DNA of 64,000 nt from Lentisphaeria bacterium (GCA_017456805.1 JAFTIQ010000074.1:1-64000), one strand, 5' to 3'; counted from the stretch's first letter, positions 20,279 through 28,963 are shown. Notes: generated from the sequence alone by a model not told the origin. Numbers and translations are program-made.

Positions 20279-21082
20279 TTACAGCGCTTCATTCTTGTAG
20301 GTGCGGACACCGCCGTCGCCAAACAGGAAATTGGTATCACCGTGACTGAGACGTTTATAGGTATATTCCATCTCTTTGGCTGTCTTCAGCTCAACATGAC
20401 CATCCACAAAAACCATATTGGAGGCATTACCATGAAGATTTCTGCGGATGTGCAATCCGTTTCTTGCAACGGTATACATTCCGCCGGTACTGGCAGTAGA
20501 CTTATCCCAGGGAACACTCTCACCAAAGCTGGAAGCATTTCCGGAATATGCAGAATCAATCAGCCATGCTTTTTTGGTGGGCACAAGCACTTCCTGCATC
20601 TTATTGATAGGCTCGCCATATCCTTTATCACCGCCCATCTTGGAGGTCATGCCATACTGAGAATAACCGAACGCCGTCACAGGAACTGTTGTTCCGGGAC
20701 ATTTCAGGATTCCATTCTGACATTCCTTAGCGATTCCGACATTGTAGGCTCCACCGTCCGGTTGAGCTGAATATACTTTATTCGCCCGGACACCTGTATA
20801 TTCCTGAATGTAATAGCCCCAGACGTTGAAAGTACCGCTGCCACCGAAATTTCTGAATTTTGTCGTCACAGGAACCAGCCACTCTTCATTATCCAAACTG
20901 TACTGAGAAAGCGCACTGCCCAACTGTTTCAAGTTACCCTGACAGCTTGCGATGTGCCCTTTTCTCCGGGCATTCTGCAATGCGGGCAGAAGCATCCCGG
21001 CAAGAATCGCGATGATTGCAATGACGACAAGCAATTCGATCAAAGTAAAACGGAATGATCTATGATATTTTCCGGTATTCAT
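20279..21082 (-). CDS. prepilin-like protein with H-X9-DG motif (3 of 6)
   Basis: A 267-residue prepilin-like protein. The ATG at 21082 has GGAGG at good distance, overlapping the stop region of the upstream prepilin gene, and gives leader [11 protein letters not shown] before FTLIELLVV; an in-frame start at 21124 would overlap that gene. The residue before Phe is Arg. The C-terminal motif is [15 protein letters not shown] (X9). A CPG segment ([18 protein letters not shown]) is shared with its neighbours. Likely a surface or pseudopilus subunit made together with the other three. Confidence 0.85.
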   Translation of the reverse strand: MNTGKYHRSFRFTLIELLVVIAIIAILAGMLLPALQNARRKGHIASCQGNLKQLGSALSQYSLDNEEWLVPVTTKFRNFGGSGTFNVWGYYIQEYTGVRANKVYSAQPDGGAYNVGIAKECQNGILKCPGTTVPVTAFGYSQYGMTSKMGGDKGYGEPINKMQEVLVPTKKAWLIDSAYSGNASSFGESVPWDKSTASTGGMYTVARNGLHIRRNLHGNASNMVFVDGHVELKTAKEMEYTYKRLSHGDTNFLFGDGGVRTYKNEAL

Positions 21083-21095
21083 AAGTCCTGCCTCC

Positions 21096-21965
21096 TCATT
21101 TTTCGTCTTTATATCCTCTGACACCGCCGGCGCCGAACAGAATATTCGTACCTGGGTAATTTAATCTTTTAATCATAAATTCCATTTCAATAGAACGTTT
21201 CAACTCAACGTGACCATCCACGAACACCATATTAGCAGCGTTTCCATGGGTGGCTCTGCGGACATTTGCTCCTGTTGAGCCTATAGTATACATCCCTTGA
21301 ACGGTTGCATTTGACGCATCATGAACAGGTTCAGCATCGAATCCTGATGCAAGCGGCCTTACCCCCGGGATAGAAGCACTTATCTCATATACCGAATCCG
21401 CCAACCAAGCCTTTTTCCCGGTTTGAATGACTTCATTGATTTTTTGAGCTGCCTTGCCATAACCGGTAGCACCGCCCAGTGCGGTTGGCATGCCATACTG
21501 ACTGTAGCCGAATGAAATAACCGGAACGCTTGTGGAAGGACATTTCAAAATGCCATATTGAGAACCTTCTGCGACTCGTACATTATAAACACTTCCAGTC
21601 GGATTCGCGGGATACGTCTTATCAGATTTCACCCCTGTATATTCCTGAAGGTAATATCCCCAGGAATTAAAGGCTGCACTCGTACCGCCCATATTGAAAC
21701 GGAATGACTGCACTGCAAGAAGATGGTCTTCGTTATCAAGGGTGTATTGAGTCAAAGCACTGCCCAATTGTTTGAGATTCCCCTGACAGCTTGCGATTTG
21801 CCCTTTTTGCCTGGCGGATTTTAATGCCGGCAGAAGCATCCCGGCAAGGATCGCAATGATTGCAATTACTACTAACAGTTCAATTAAAGTAAAGCACCTG
21901 TGCTTTACCCGCCTGCAGGCGGACGCGGCATTCCCGGCTTCCGCTTGAGCTCTGTCAATCTTCAT
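21096..21965 (-). CDS. prepilin-like protein with palindromic leader (4 of 6)
   Basis: A 289-residue prepilin-like protein, first of the array. Its 24-residue leader ends in CRRVKHRC before FTLIELL; this part is encoded by two adjacent DNA palindromes (21889-21922). The residue before Phe is Cys. The C-terminal motif is [14 protein letters not shown] (X9). GAGAGGAG lies 8 nt before the ATG. It begins 15 nt after the GntR regulator gene, so regulator and prepilins are almost certainly on one transcript. Confidence 0.85.
   Translation of the reverse strand: MKIDRAQAEAGNAASACRRVKHRCFTLIELLVVIAIIAILAGMLLPALKSARQKGQIASCQGNLKQLGSALTQYTLDNEDHLLAVQSFRFNMGGTSAAFNSWGYYLQEYTGVKSDKTYPANPTGSVYNVRVAEGSQYGILKCPSTSVPVISFGYSQYGMPTALGGATGYGKAAQKINEVIQTGKKAWLADSVYEISASIPGVRPLASGFDAEPVHDASNATVQGMYTIGSTGANVRRATHGNAANMVFVDGHVELKRSIEMEFMIKRLNYPGTNILFGAGGVRGYKDEK
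21889..21922. repeat. two adjacent coding palindromes in a prepilin leader
   Basis: GTAAAGCAC-CT-GTGCTTTAC (21889-21908) has 9-bp perfect arms with a 2-nt centre and is directly followed by the perfect 14-bp palindrome CCGCCTGCAGGCGG (21909-21922). In the coding direction they encode SACRR and VKHRCFT. The same layout recurs at 37933-37969 and 40684-40719 with different bases. Confidence 0.9.
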
Positions 21966-21980
21966 AAAAAACTCCTCTCT

Positions 21981-23063
21981 CTATATTTTGTTATTTTGTT
22001 GCTCAACATTATATTCTTTAATATCAGCATGATAGATCTTCTTCAGGACAGGGTAAGAAGAATCCTCTGTTTTTCTGACAAGATACTGGACAGCATCTTT
22101 CATCATCTGCGCCAAAGGCATCCGCAGACAAAGAAGCGGATAATCGTAGAAATCCAGCAGATAACCGATATCATCGAAGCAAAACACCCGGGGAGCAGAT
22201 TCCGGCTTGATCCCCATGGCTTGAAACGCACGGAGCAAGGGGAGTCCGAAACTCCCGTTTTCCAAATAAACCGTGTCCGGAATTCCATGTTCGGCAAACC
22301 AGTTCACGAAATTATCTGCATAGGTCCGGATCGTCTCTCCGGAAGGCTGGGCACAGCAGACGATATCATCCGCAGCAAAGCAACGGAGGACCCCGTGTTC
22401 CCGGATACTCATAGCGCGATTGATCTCAGAGGTTTTGACATAACAGAGTTTCTGACAGCCAAGTTTTTTTAAATATTCCGCCCCGCGCTGAGCTTCAAGA
22501 AGATAATCACAGGATACATAGCCGATTTTAGGGTTTTCATAAAAACGGTTCACCACCACCGGCAGGATCCCAAGTTCCGGCAGTCGCGCAAGGAACGGAT
22601 TTTCCTGCATCACATTGAAGCTTCCCGTCTGCGCACAAATCAAGCCGTCACAGAACCCTTTCCGGATGGAACTCAGATTGGAGGTATTGAAAAAGACCTG
22701 CCGGGCAGAGAACTCTTTGCAGCCTTCGCTGATCCCGTTGAAAATAATCTGATGATACCAGGGAACGGTCAGGATGTTCAAATCAGAGGCAATGGTATAA
22801 AGTCTGGAAACAGCCATCTCTTCCCGGAACTGGGGAGAATCAACAGCAACCCGGACGAACCACCCCTTTCCTGCCTGGCGTCCCACCAGATTTTCCTGTT
22901 CCAGAGAAAGCAGACCTGTTCTGACGGAGCTCCGGCAGATGGAATATTTCAGTGCAAGCTGATGTTCGGAAGGCAGAACCGCTCCGGGAGCAAGCTTGCC
23001 GGAACGGATCTGTTCCAGCAATTCCTCACACATCTTTCCATAAGATAATCTGCGCGCCGCCAT
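21981..23063 (-). CDS. GntR-family regulator with LacI/periplasmic-binding-like effector domain
   Basis: A 360-residue regulator. A GntR winged helix occupies residues 1-70 (GKLAPGAVLPSEHQLALKYSICRSSVRTGLLSLEQENLVG), followed by a periplasmic-binding-protein-like sugar domain (about 85-345, with DGLICAQTG, RGAEYLKKLGCQKLCYVKT and FCFDDIGYLLDFY). This is the AraR-like arrangement and implies response to a sugar. The gene has a full consensus sigma-70 promoter with an operator-like site downstream of it, repeated at the dehydrogenase promoter, so it probably represses both. It heads the prepilin and glycan-enzyme operon. Confidence 0.88.
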   Translation of the reverse strand: MAARRLSYGKMCEELLEQIRSGKLAPGAVLPSEHQLALKYSICRSSVRTGLLSLEQENLVGRQAGKGWFVRVAVDSPQFREEMAVSRLYTIASDLNILTVPWYHQIIFNGISEGCKEFSARQVFFNTSNLSSIRKGFCDGLICAQTGSFNVMQENPFLARLPELGILPVVVNRFYENPKIGYVSCDYLLEAQRGAEYLKKLGCQKLCYVKTSEINRAMSIREHGVLRCFAADDIVCCAQPSGETIRTYADNFVNWFAEHGIPDTVYLENGSFGLPLLRAFQAMGIKPESAPRVFCFDDIGYLLDFYDYPLLCLRMPLAQMMKDAVQYLVRKTEDSSYPVLKKIYHADIKEYNVEQQNNKI

Positions 23064-23078
23064 TTTTCTCTTTCCAGG

Positions 23079-23100
23079 TTAAACATGTATATTTAACATG
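23079..23100 (-). promoter_or_regulatory. operator-like site upstream of the GntR gene
   Basis: A 22-bp element with two CATG boxes 13 bp apart, beginning TTAAACATGTATA on the plus strand. It matches the site at 24248-24269 at 19 of 22 positions. It lies at about +12 to +33 relative to the predicted start, a typical repressor position, and is the best candidate for autoregulation. Confidence 0.6.
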
Positions 23101-23118
23101 CTGTACGTACTCTTTGCA

Positions 23119-23147
23119 ATTATATACCATAAATCCGATTTTGTCAA
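23119..23147 (-). promoter_or_regulatory. consensus sigma-70 promoter for the GntR-prepilin operon
   Basis: TTGACA (23142-23147) and TATAAT (23119-23124) on the minus strand, separated by exactly 17 bp, both perfect matches to the consensus. Such a strong promoter fits tight repression by the adjoining operator. Confidence 0.85.
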
Positions 23148-23233
23148 GAGATGACAGGGGGATTTTTCTCAAAAAATAGCGTCTTTTTGAAAAGTACCTG
23201 TCATTTTTCTCTTTCCGGACCGGAGCGATACTT

Positions 23234-24208
23234 TTATTTGGAAGTCAGAAGCATTTTCGGTTTTACTTCATGAACCGCTTCTTCTCCATTGATAAACCGC
23301 TGGAATTCCTCGATCATATAATCGCTCATCCGGTACAACTCATCTTTAAGAGAGCCGGCAATATGAGGAGAAAGTCTGATGTTCGGCATATTGTAAAGCT
23401 TGGAACCATCCACCGGCGGCTCAGGATAGGTCACATCCAGAAGAGCGGTGAGATCGGGGCGTTTTTCAAAAACAGCGATCAAATCATCTTCATTGACCTG
23501 TCTGCCCCGTCCGGTATTGATAAACACAGCACCCGGTTTCATGGAAGCGAACATTTTCGCATTGAAAACGCCCACATTGTCATCCCGGTCCGGAAAATGG
23601 TTGCTGATCACCTGAGAAGTGGCAAAGGCCTCTTCCAGAGAAATGGTTCTGCGTTCCGGATGAGAGGGAACAACAATCACTTCCACGTTGAAATTCTTCA
23701 GAAGTTTCTGCAAATGAGTGGAAATCTCTCCCGCACCGAGCAGAGCAACCCTTGCTCCGTACATCCCGCATGTAACCTCATTCTGTCCATTCATGAACTG
23801 GGCATGAGTTTTCAGATTTGCGGAAATATTGAAATAGTTCTTCAATCCGAGAATGATCTGAGCAAGCGCATATTCTGCAACGGGGATCGCATTGGCGCGC
23901 CATGCACTGAACAGTTTCACATTATGTTTGAACAGCGGCTGACAGAAGGAATCGGTTGCTCCGGCAGCGTAGAAAACAGCCTTCAAATTCGGCATTTTTG
24001 CCATCTGTTCCTCTGTAAAACAGGGCATCCCCCAGGTGGAAAAGATCACTTCGACATCAGAAAGGGCTCCCTTTGAAACATCATCTGCGGAAAAAATCCC
24101 CTCTTTCATCTGACAAAGTTCCCCGAGCCGTGCAGTATTCCGGTCCCCATAAACACGCCCGATTGTACCAGCCCCCTGATTGACAAACGCTCCAATCATT
24201 TTTTTCAT
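23234..24208 (-). CDS. D-2-hydroxyacid dehydrogenase family protein
   Basis: A 324-residue NAD-dependent dehydrogenase. The Rossmann glycine motif is seen as VALLGAGEISTHL near residue 152, the catalytic Arg in FINTGRGRQVNEDDL near 240, and the His in LSPHIAGSLKDEL near 285. Family members reduce 2-oxoacids such as glyoxylate, hydroxypyruvate or phosphoglycerate precursors. The substrate is not readable. It has its own promoter carrying the same operator as the GntR gene, so it is probably induced by the same sugar and handles a catabolic intermediate. AAGGAGG precedes the start. Confidence 0.85.
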   Translation of the reverse strand: MKKMIGAFVNQGAGTIGRVYGDRNTARLGELCQMKEGIFSADDVSKGALSDVEVIFSTWGMPCFTEEQMAKMPNLKAVFYAAGATDSFCQPLFKHNVKLFSAWRANAIPVAEYALAQIILGLKNYFNISANLKTHAQFMNGQNEVTCGMYGARVALLGAGEISTHLQKLLKNFNVEVIVVPSHPERRTISLEEAFATSQVISNHFPDRDDNVGVFNAKMFASMKPGAVFINTGRGRQVNEDDLIAVFEKRPDLTALLDVTYPEPPVDGSKLYNMPNIRLSPHIAGSLKDELYRMSDYMIEEFQRFINGEEAVHEVKPKMLLTSK

Positions 24209-24247
24209 CTCCGATCCTCCTTCTTTTGGATTCGATGATTCATATTT

Positions 24248-24311
24248 TTAAACATGTATACATATCATGTATTTTCTAAAAATAATATAATACCTCTTTT
24301 CTGAAATACAA
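24248..24311 (-). promoter_or_regulatory. promoter and operator of the hydroxyacid dehydrogenase gene
   Basis: On the minus strand, TTGTAT (24306-24311) and TATATT (24284-24289) are 16 bp apart. The operator-like element (24248-24269) covers about +8 to +29 and matches the site at 23079-23100 at 19 of 22 positions. The shared element and shared position link this gene to the GntR regulator. Confidence 0.65.
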
Positions 24312-24330
24312 ATCTATTTCACCAAAATCT

Positions 24331-24363
24331 AAAAAAAAAGGCCGCCGCATTGTCACGGCAGCC
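24331..24363 (-). terminator. intrinsic terminator after the anti-sigma gene
   Basis: On the minus strand GGCTGCCG pairs with CGGCGGCC (one G-U pair) around an 8-nt loop, followed by nine T. It closes the sigma/anti-sigma transcript. Confidence 0.85.
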
Positions 24364-24391
24364 CTGGAAAGAACAGAAAAAAACAGAACTG

Positions 24392-25198
24392 TTATTTTGC
24401 AAAAAACCCATGGTAAAGAACCGGATCACTTGCTTTTCCGGCAAATGATTTCTGTTCCGGCTGCGGCTGAGCTGGAGAGAGCAGACGGAATCCGGCTTCG
24501 GCACAATCGTTTACAAAATTCACGATCTGAAGTTTATTCCCCTGATGGGAGAATTTCCAGCCTTTTTCCGTTGCCTGAAGCGCAGCTGCCGGGATCTGAT
24601 TCTTTTTCATCAGAGCACGGAGCTCTGCTTCCGTTGCGGAGCCCATTCCCCAGACATGCCGGACCTCTTTCTCAATCGTTTGATAAGAAGATGCTCCGGA
24701 GATGGTAACCGTCTGATCAGAAGAAAAGTTCACATTCTGCAGCTCAGAAATCTGAAGCGGATTGTACTCAGTAAAGACAGCTTTTGTTTCAGCGGAAGCC
24801 TGGATCCGGTTCGGGATATAGGGTTCTTCAGCCGCCGGATGCTGTTCTTCCCAGAGAAGATATCCGAGGATCCCGGCAAGGAAGAGCAGAGAAGCCGCCC
24901 GCCATTGAACAGGGGAAAGGAAAAACCGCCTTCCCCGGGAAACATTTTCTTTCTTGAGAGTATCATTGACTCTGCTGAGAATACGTTTGGAAATTTCTTC
25001 ATCGCTTCCGGTTTCCTGGAATACGGCATGTTTGACAGAATAATCGATTCTGGAAAGAGTATCGATATACGCCTTACACTTTTTACAGTTTTTCAAATGA
25101 GCTTCGATACACTCATGCAGTTTGCTCTCTTTGTCAAAATAAGCGGAAAGCTGTTCTGACGAAGGACATTCATTTGTTGTAAGGGGGCTCTCTCTCAT
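24392..25198 (-). CDS. anti-sigma factor with zinc-finger-like N-terminus
   Basis: A 268-residue membrane anti-sigma factor. The N-terminal segment HECIEAHLKNCKKC (about residues 30-45) has the H-x3-C-x2-C form of the zf-HC2 anti-sigma domain. One membrane helix is visible around residues 115-135 (AASLLFLAGILGYLLW), followed by an extracytoplasmic domain without recognised family. It should bind the ECF sigma factor encoded 25 nt upstream and release it on an envelope signal. The ATG at 25198 has AAAGGAG at 8 nt; in-frame starts further upstream overlap the sigma gene. Confidence 0.8.
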   Translation of the reverse strand: MRESPLTTNECPSSEQLSAYFDKESKLHECIEAHLKNCKKCKAYIDTLSRIDYSVKHAVFQETGSDEEISKRILSRVNDTLKKENVSRGRRFFLSPVQWRAASLLFLAGILGYLLWEEQHPAAEEPYIPNRIQASAETKAVFTEYNPLQISELQNVNFSSDQTVTISGASSYQTIEKEVRHVWGMGSATEAELRALMKKNQIPAAALQATEKGWKFSHQGNKLQIVNFVNDCAEAGFRLLSPAQPQPEQKSFAGKASDPVLYHGFFAK

Positions 25199-25223
25199 AT
25201 TCCCATCTCCTTTCTCCATTCCG

Positions 25224-25841
25224 TTATTTTGCCGGGATCTCTCTTGACACAAGATAATCGCGAAGCAGTTCCCGTCCGCGAGCCAGACGGGATTTTACGG
25301 TACCGACTTTGCAGTCCAGCCGCTCTGCGATCGCATCATACGGCAAATCTGAAATATGCCGCAGCACCATTGTCTCTTTGAGAGATTCCGGCAAACTGGA
25401 TAACCCATTCATTATTTGCGTTTCTATTTCTGAATTTTCAAGGGAAAAATCAGGACGGAGCCGATCGTCCGGGAACAGCAGATCTCTCTGTTCTCCATCC
25501 TCTTCCGTTACCCGGGAAATGCTTGTCATCTGCCCTTCCCCGCGCCGGCGGTTCCAATGAAATTTATTCCTTGCAAGATTGATCGTGATACGGTGCATCC
25601 AGGTTTCAAAACTGGAATCGCCCCGGAAATTATTCAATGCCCGGTACGCTCTGACAAAAGCATCCTGCACAACTTCTTCCGCATCCTGCTTTGATCCCAA
25701 CAGACCATACGCCGCCCGGTAAAGCTGAGGAGAGTACATGACGACCAGTTTGTCGAAACATTCCACCCTGCCCGCTTTGAACGCCGCAATCAGTGCCGCA
25801 GTTTCTTCTGCCATTGCTTTTTTTTCTTCTTCCGTGTGCAT
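25224..25841 (-). CDS. ECF-type RNA polymerase sigma factor
   Basis: A 205-residue ECF sigma factor. Region 2 is seen as GSKQDAEEVVQDAFVRAYRAL and the following FETWMHRITINLARN; region 4 as LPYDAIAERLDCKVGTVKSRLARGRELL. It directs polymerase to an envelope or stress regulon under control of the adjacent anti-sigma factor. The ATG at 25841 follows GAAAGGTGA and gives normal family length; a frame start at 26018 would add 59 atypical residues. Its promoter region is shared divergently with the antiporter gene. Confidence 0.9.
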   Translation of the reverse strand: MHTEEEKKAMAEETAALIAAFKAGRVECFDKLVVMYSPQLYRAAYGLLGSKQDAEEVVQDAFVRAYRALNNFRGDSSFETWMHRITINLARNKFHWNRRRGEGQMTSISRVTEEDGEQRDLLFPDDRLRPDFSLENSEIETQIMNGLSSLPESLKETMVLRHISDLPYDAIAERLDCKVGTVKSRLARGRELLRDYLVSREIPAK

Positions 25842-25941
25842 GTGATTCACCTTTCGTGAAAAAGTTTGTTCCGGGACTTCCGATAGAAAAGCCGCCGGAA
25901 ACTGCTTTTCCAAAATTTTACTTGAGGGAAACATTGCTATC

Positions 25942-25969
25942 ACAATACATCCTGAAAGTTTTTTTTCAA
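25942..25969 (-). promoter_or_regulatory. predicted sigma-70-type promoter of the ECF sigma gene
   Basis: TTGAAA (25964-25969) and TATTGT (25942-25947) on the minus strand, 16 bp apart, giving a leader of about 95 nt. Confidence 0.45.
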
Positions 25970-26098
25970 GTCCTGTTTTCTCCGGAAAAAATCCTGAAGC
26001 AACATTTTTGTTAGACACTCTTCAACAGAAAATGTTCCTTCAAAAAATTTTTAATAATCATTTTTCTTTTGAAATTATGAAAAATATTTTTTTTGAGC

Positions 26099-26126
26099 TT
26101 GAAAAAGAGCTATTTCAATGTATATT
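26099..26126 (+). promoter_or_regulatory. predicted promoter of the antiporter gene
   Basis: TTGAAA (26099-26104) and TATATT (26121-26126), 16 bp apart. The expected start of transcription is near 26133, only a few bases before the ATG at 26136, so the message may be leaderless or nearly so. Confidence 0.5.
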
Positions 26127-26135
26127 TCCCCCATT

Positions 26136-27854
26136 ATGAAAAAACTACTCATTCCCTTGCTTTTCAGTTTTATTGTTGTTTTTGCCTCTGCTCAGGCGGT
26201 TCCTGAGACAGGCTCAACTCTTGGCGCAAAAACAGAAGCCGCCGTTTCCGTTTCAACAACTGAGAGACCGGCCTCTCCAGAATCCGGAAAAGAGCTGCAG
26301 CCGGTAGAAAATAAAAAATCTGTTGAGACAGTAAACGATTCTGATTGGAAGGATCTTCCGTCAAAATTGAGTGACGGGATGACTCTTGTTGCGATTCTGA
26401 TCCTGCTTTGTGCTTGTGCAAGCAAACTTTCCGCCTGGATCAATATGCCCTGTCTGCTTCTTTTTCTGGCAGTGGGGATCCTCTTTGGAGAAGAAGGGAT
26501 CGGACATATCAAGTTTGAAAGTACGGCGCAGGCAAATATCATCGGTTCCATTGCGATGGCATTCATTCTGTTTTCCGGAGGGTTCGATACGAACTGGAAA
26601 AACATCCGGAAAATCACTGTTACGGGGGGGATCTTATCCAGCCTCGGAGTGCTTCTGACGGCTTTGATCGTCGGGGTGGCATCCTTCTATTTCCTGCGGA
26701 AAGTTTTCCCGGAATTTCATATTTCCTTCTCCTGGTGCTTCCTTCTCGGAGCAATCATGTCTTCCACAGATGCCGCGGCAGTGTTCGCAATTTTGCGTTC
26801 GAAAAGTGTCGGACTCCGGGGGGAACTGCGCTCGCTTCTGGAATTTGAATCCGGAAGCAATGACCCCATGGCTGCATTTTTAACGATCTTCCTGATCGGG
26901 CTTCTCATGACGGAAAATATCACAGGAGTTCCGGCAGACTTCTCGTCCTACCGGATGATCGTTCCTGTCTTTATCCAGAAAATGCTCCTTGGAGTCGTTC
27001 TGGGGGTTACCTGGGGAAAACTGCTTGTCTGGCTCTTTAACAAGATCGATTTTGAATATGACGGGTTGTATTATGTTCTCGGAATTGCGGCAGTGATTCT
27101 CTCTTACGGAGGAACCGAGCTGCTTCAGGGGAACGGCTTTATGTCCGTCTATGTGACCGGCCTCGTTATGGGAAACAGCAAATTCATTTACCGGAATGGT
27201 GTCGGACGGTTCAGTGACGGGATCGCCTGGCTGATGCAGGTGGTTCTGTTCGGTATGCTCGGGTTGCTTGTCAGCCCGAAACTTCTGTTATCCATCTGGT
27301 GGCAGGGGCTTACAATTGCACTGATCCTGATGCTCGCTGCAAGACCGCTCTCCGTCTTCCTTTGTATGATCGGAAGCAAATTCAATTTCCGGGAACGGTT
27401 ATTGATCTCCTGGGTTGGCTTGCGCGGAGGTGCTCCGATTATGCTGGCAACCTTCCCCATGATGGCAGCTGTCCCGCAAAACAGTGTGCTGTTCCATATC
27501 GTCTTCTTTGTAGTTCTTGCTTCCGTCGTTATCCAGGGGATGACTTTGATGCCCTTTGCACGGCTTCTGAAACTGGATGCCCCTCTGAAAGTTGTTCCAA
27601 GAGTTCCGCTGGAATTCGATAATACCGGAACCATTGACGGAGAGACCAGAGAGTTTGAAATTCTGGAAGGCTCTCCCCTGATCGGGCTTCCGCTCTCCGC
27701 AGCGGGATTGCCGAAAGGAGCATTGGTGCTTCTGATCCGCCGCGGGAAAAAACATGTTGTTCCTCACGGAGATACGATCATTGAAGCAAATGACGGCCTG
27801 CTCATCCTGGCTGAAAATACCATTCTTGACGAAACAGAACAGAAGCTGAAATAA
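26136..27854 (+). CDS. CPA1-type potassium/proton antiporter with TrkA-C domain (NhaP2/CvrA-like)
   Basis: A 572-residue antiporter. A cleavable-looking signal (MKKLLIPLLFSFIVVFASAQA) and about 60 polar residues precede the first of roughly 12 membrane helices. The ion-path segment SSTDAAAVFAILR (about residues 205-220) has the conserved Asp of CPA1 exchangers, with FESGSNDPMAAFL shortly after. The C-terminal 70 residues (FEILEGSPLIGLPLSAAGLP) form a TrkA-C regulatory domain. It exchanges K+ or Na+ for protons at the inner membrane. No ribosome site precedes the start; an ATG at 26118 lies upstream of the predicted transcript. Confidence 0.85.
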   Translation: MKKLLIPLLFSFIVVFASAQAVPETGSTLGAKTEAAVSVSTTERPASPESGKELQPVENKKSVETVNDSDWKDLPSKLSDGMTLVAILILLCACASKLSAWINMPCLLLFLAVGILFGEEGIGHIKFESTAQANIIGSIAMAFILFSGGFDTNWKNIRKITVTGGILSSLGVLLTALIVGVASFYFLRKVFPEFHISFSWCFLLGAIMSSTDAAAVFAILRSKSVGLRGELRSLLEFESGSNDPMAAFLTIFLIGLLMTENITGVPADFSSYRMIVPVFIQKMLLGVVLGVTWGKLLVWLFNKIDFEYDGLYYVLGIAAVILSYGGTELLQGNGFMSVYVTGLVMGNSKFIYRNGVGRFSDGIAWLMQVVLFGMLGLLVSPKLLLSIWWQGLTIALILMLAARPLSVFLCMIGSKFNFRERLLISWVGLRGGAPIMLATFPMMAAVPQNSVLFHIVFFVVLASVVIQGMTLMPFARLLKLDAPLKVVPRVPLEFDNTGTIDGETREFEILEGSPLIGLPLSAAGLPKGALVLLIRRGKKHVVPHGDTIIEANDGLLILAENTILDETEQKLK

Positions 27855-27896
27855 ACATTCTTTCCGTTTTATTAACCAGAAAATCTCTCCCGAAGG

Positions 27897-27932
27897 GAAT
27901 CAACGCTCTGTTCAGAAATCCGCAGTTGATTC
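27897..27932. other. inverted repeat between convergent genes
   Basis: GAATCAAC (27897-27904) and GTTGATTC (27925-27932) around a 20-nt loop, between the convergent antiporter and permease genes. No T-tract is present; a weak terminator or chance repeat. Confidence 0.25.
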
Positions 27933-27971
27933 GGTTGAAAATGCCTTGAAATCCTGATAAAAATTCAAACG

Positions 27972-28895
27972 TTATTTTAACAGCACAGCGATTGCGAAAC
28001 CGACAAGGATCAAACTGACACCGATCCACTTTGCGGGAGTGCTGCGTTCTTTCAGGATCAGGATACCGGCAGCCATTCCGATGGGCAATCCCAATTGACG
28101 GCAGACCTGAACATAAGAAACGTTTGTCACGTAGTTCATAGCGATCAAAACGAGAACGTAAGTCCCTGAAGCACAGATCCCTCCGACCAGCGGCATAAAG
28201 TTCTTTTCCCGCCAGTATTCAAAAAAGGCTTTCCGTTCTTCCTTCATACAGAAAGTCGTGACCAGCAGCGTGGAAATCAGAGTCAAACTGCGGGTGGAAT
28301 AATAGGTCAGGGATTGAATTGCTTTCGGAACAGCCAAACCTTCTGCAGTACAATATGTCCGGATGATCTCCAATCCTTTGCTGTCAAAAATCGTATAACC
28401 GGTGGTCCCCAGTGCAGCAAGGAACACAAAAAAGATCGTCGGGGAAAGATAATTTGACAATTTGAAATCGGAAAATTTCCCGAGGGGCATCATGAGGGAG
28501 CCGCAAAATACCAGGAAGAATCCGAAGACAGAAATCCAGGGAAGCGGATCTCCCCATCCGAGCAAAGTTGTAGCAAGTGCAGTCATCAGGATCGGCAAGG
28601 CGCGCATCATAGGATAAGCAGAAGCCATATCCATTGTTTTGTATGCAAGTGTCACGCCGGTGCAATAGATAAAGACATCGGAAGCGATCGTACCGCCGAT
28701 AACCAGCCAGAAGGTCCAGGGAAGCTCAGAAAGCGGGATCGGGGTCCAGAACTGAACATTGGACCAGAAAAGAGATCCGGGAATACAGAGGAGTGTATAA
28801 AAAGCGATTCTCATGCGGTTCTTTTTTGCGATCAGGTTCCATGATGCATGAAGAATTGCAGAAACTACGATAAGAAAAAAAGCCACAGCAGTCAT
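27972..28895 (-). CDS. EamA/DMT-superfamily permease
   Basis: A 307-residue membrane protein with about ten hydrophobic segments and the two-repeat layout of EamA transporters: a start MTAVAFFLIVVSAILHASWNL-like helix with the conserved HASWN, and a closing GLPIGMAAGILILKERSTPAKWIGVSLILVGF typical of the second repeat. It probably moves a small metabolite or sugar-related compound across the inner membrane; the substrate is unknown. AAAGGGG precedes the start. It is a single-gene unit with its own promoter. Confidence 0.82.
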   Translation of the reverse strand: MTAVAFFLIVVSAILHASWNLIAKKNRMRIAFYTLLCIPGSLFWSNVQFWTPIPLSELPWTFWLVIGGTIASDVFIYCTGVTLAYKTMDMASAYPMMRALPILMTALATTLLGWGDPLPWISVFGFFLVFCGSLMMPLGKFSDFKLSNYLSPTIFFVFLAALGTTGYTIFDSKGLEIIRTYCTAEGLAVPKAIQSLTYYSTRSLTLISTLLVTTFCMKEERKAFFEYWREKNFMPLVGGICASGTYVLVLIAMNYVTNVSYVQVCRQLGLPIGMAAGILILKERSTPAKWIGVSLILVGFAIAVLLK

Positions 28896-28934
28896 TTCAT
28901 AACCCCTTTCTTTGTCCGATGAAATAATCTTATT

Positions 28935-28963
28935 AATATATCATACTTCTCATAAAAAATCAA
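28935..28963 (-). promoter_or_regulatory. predicted promoter of the EamA permease gene
   Basis: TTGATT (28958-28963) and TATATT (28935-28940) on the minus strand, separated by 17 bp. Confidence 0.6.

Noticed and set aside
21889..21922. Palindromes considered as intrinsic terminators or transposon ends
   Set aside because: No T-tract follows, they are in-frame coding sequence, and no transposase or target-site duplication is visible.
18532..21965. Prepilin array considered as an ordinary type II secretion operon
   Set aside because: No GspD, E, F or other secretion machinery is present, and all four products carry the large H-X9-DG-type body rather than pseudopilin sizes.
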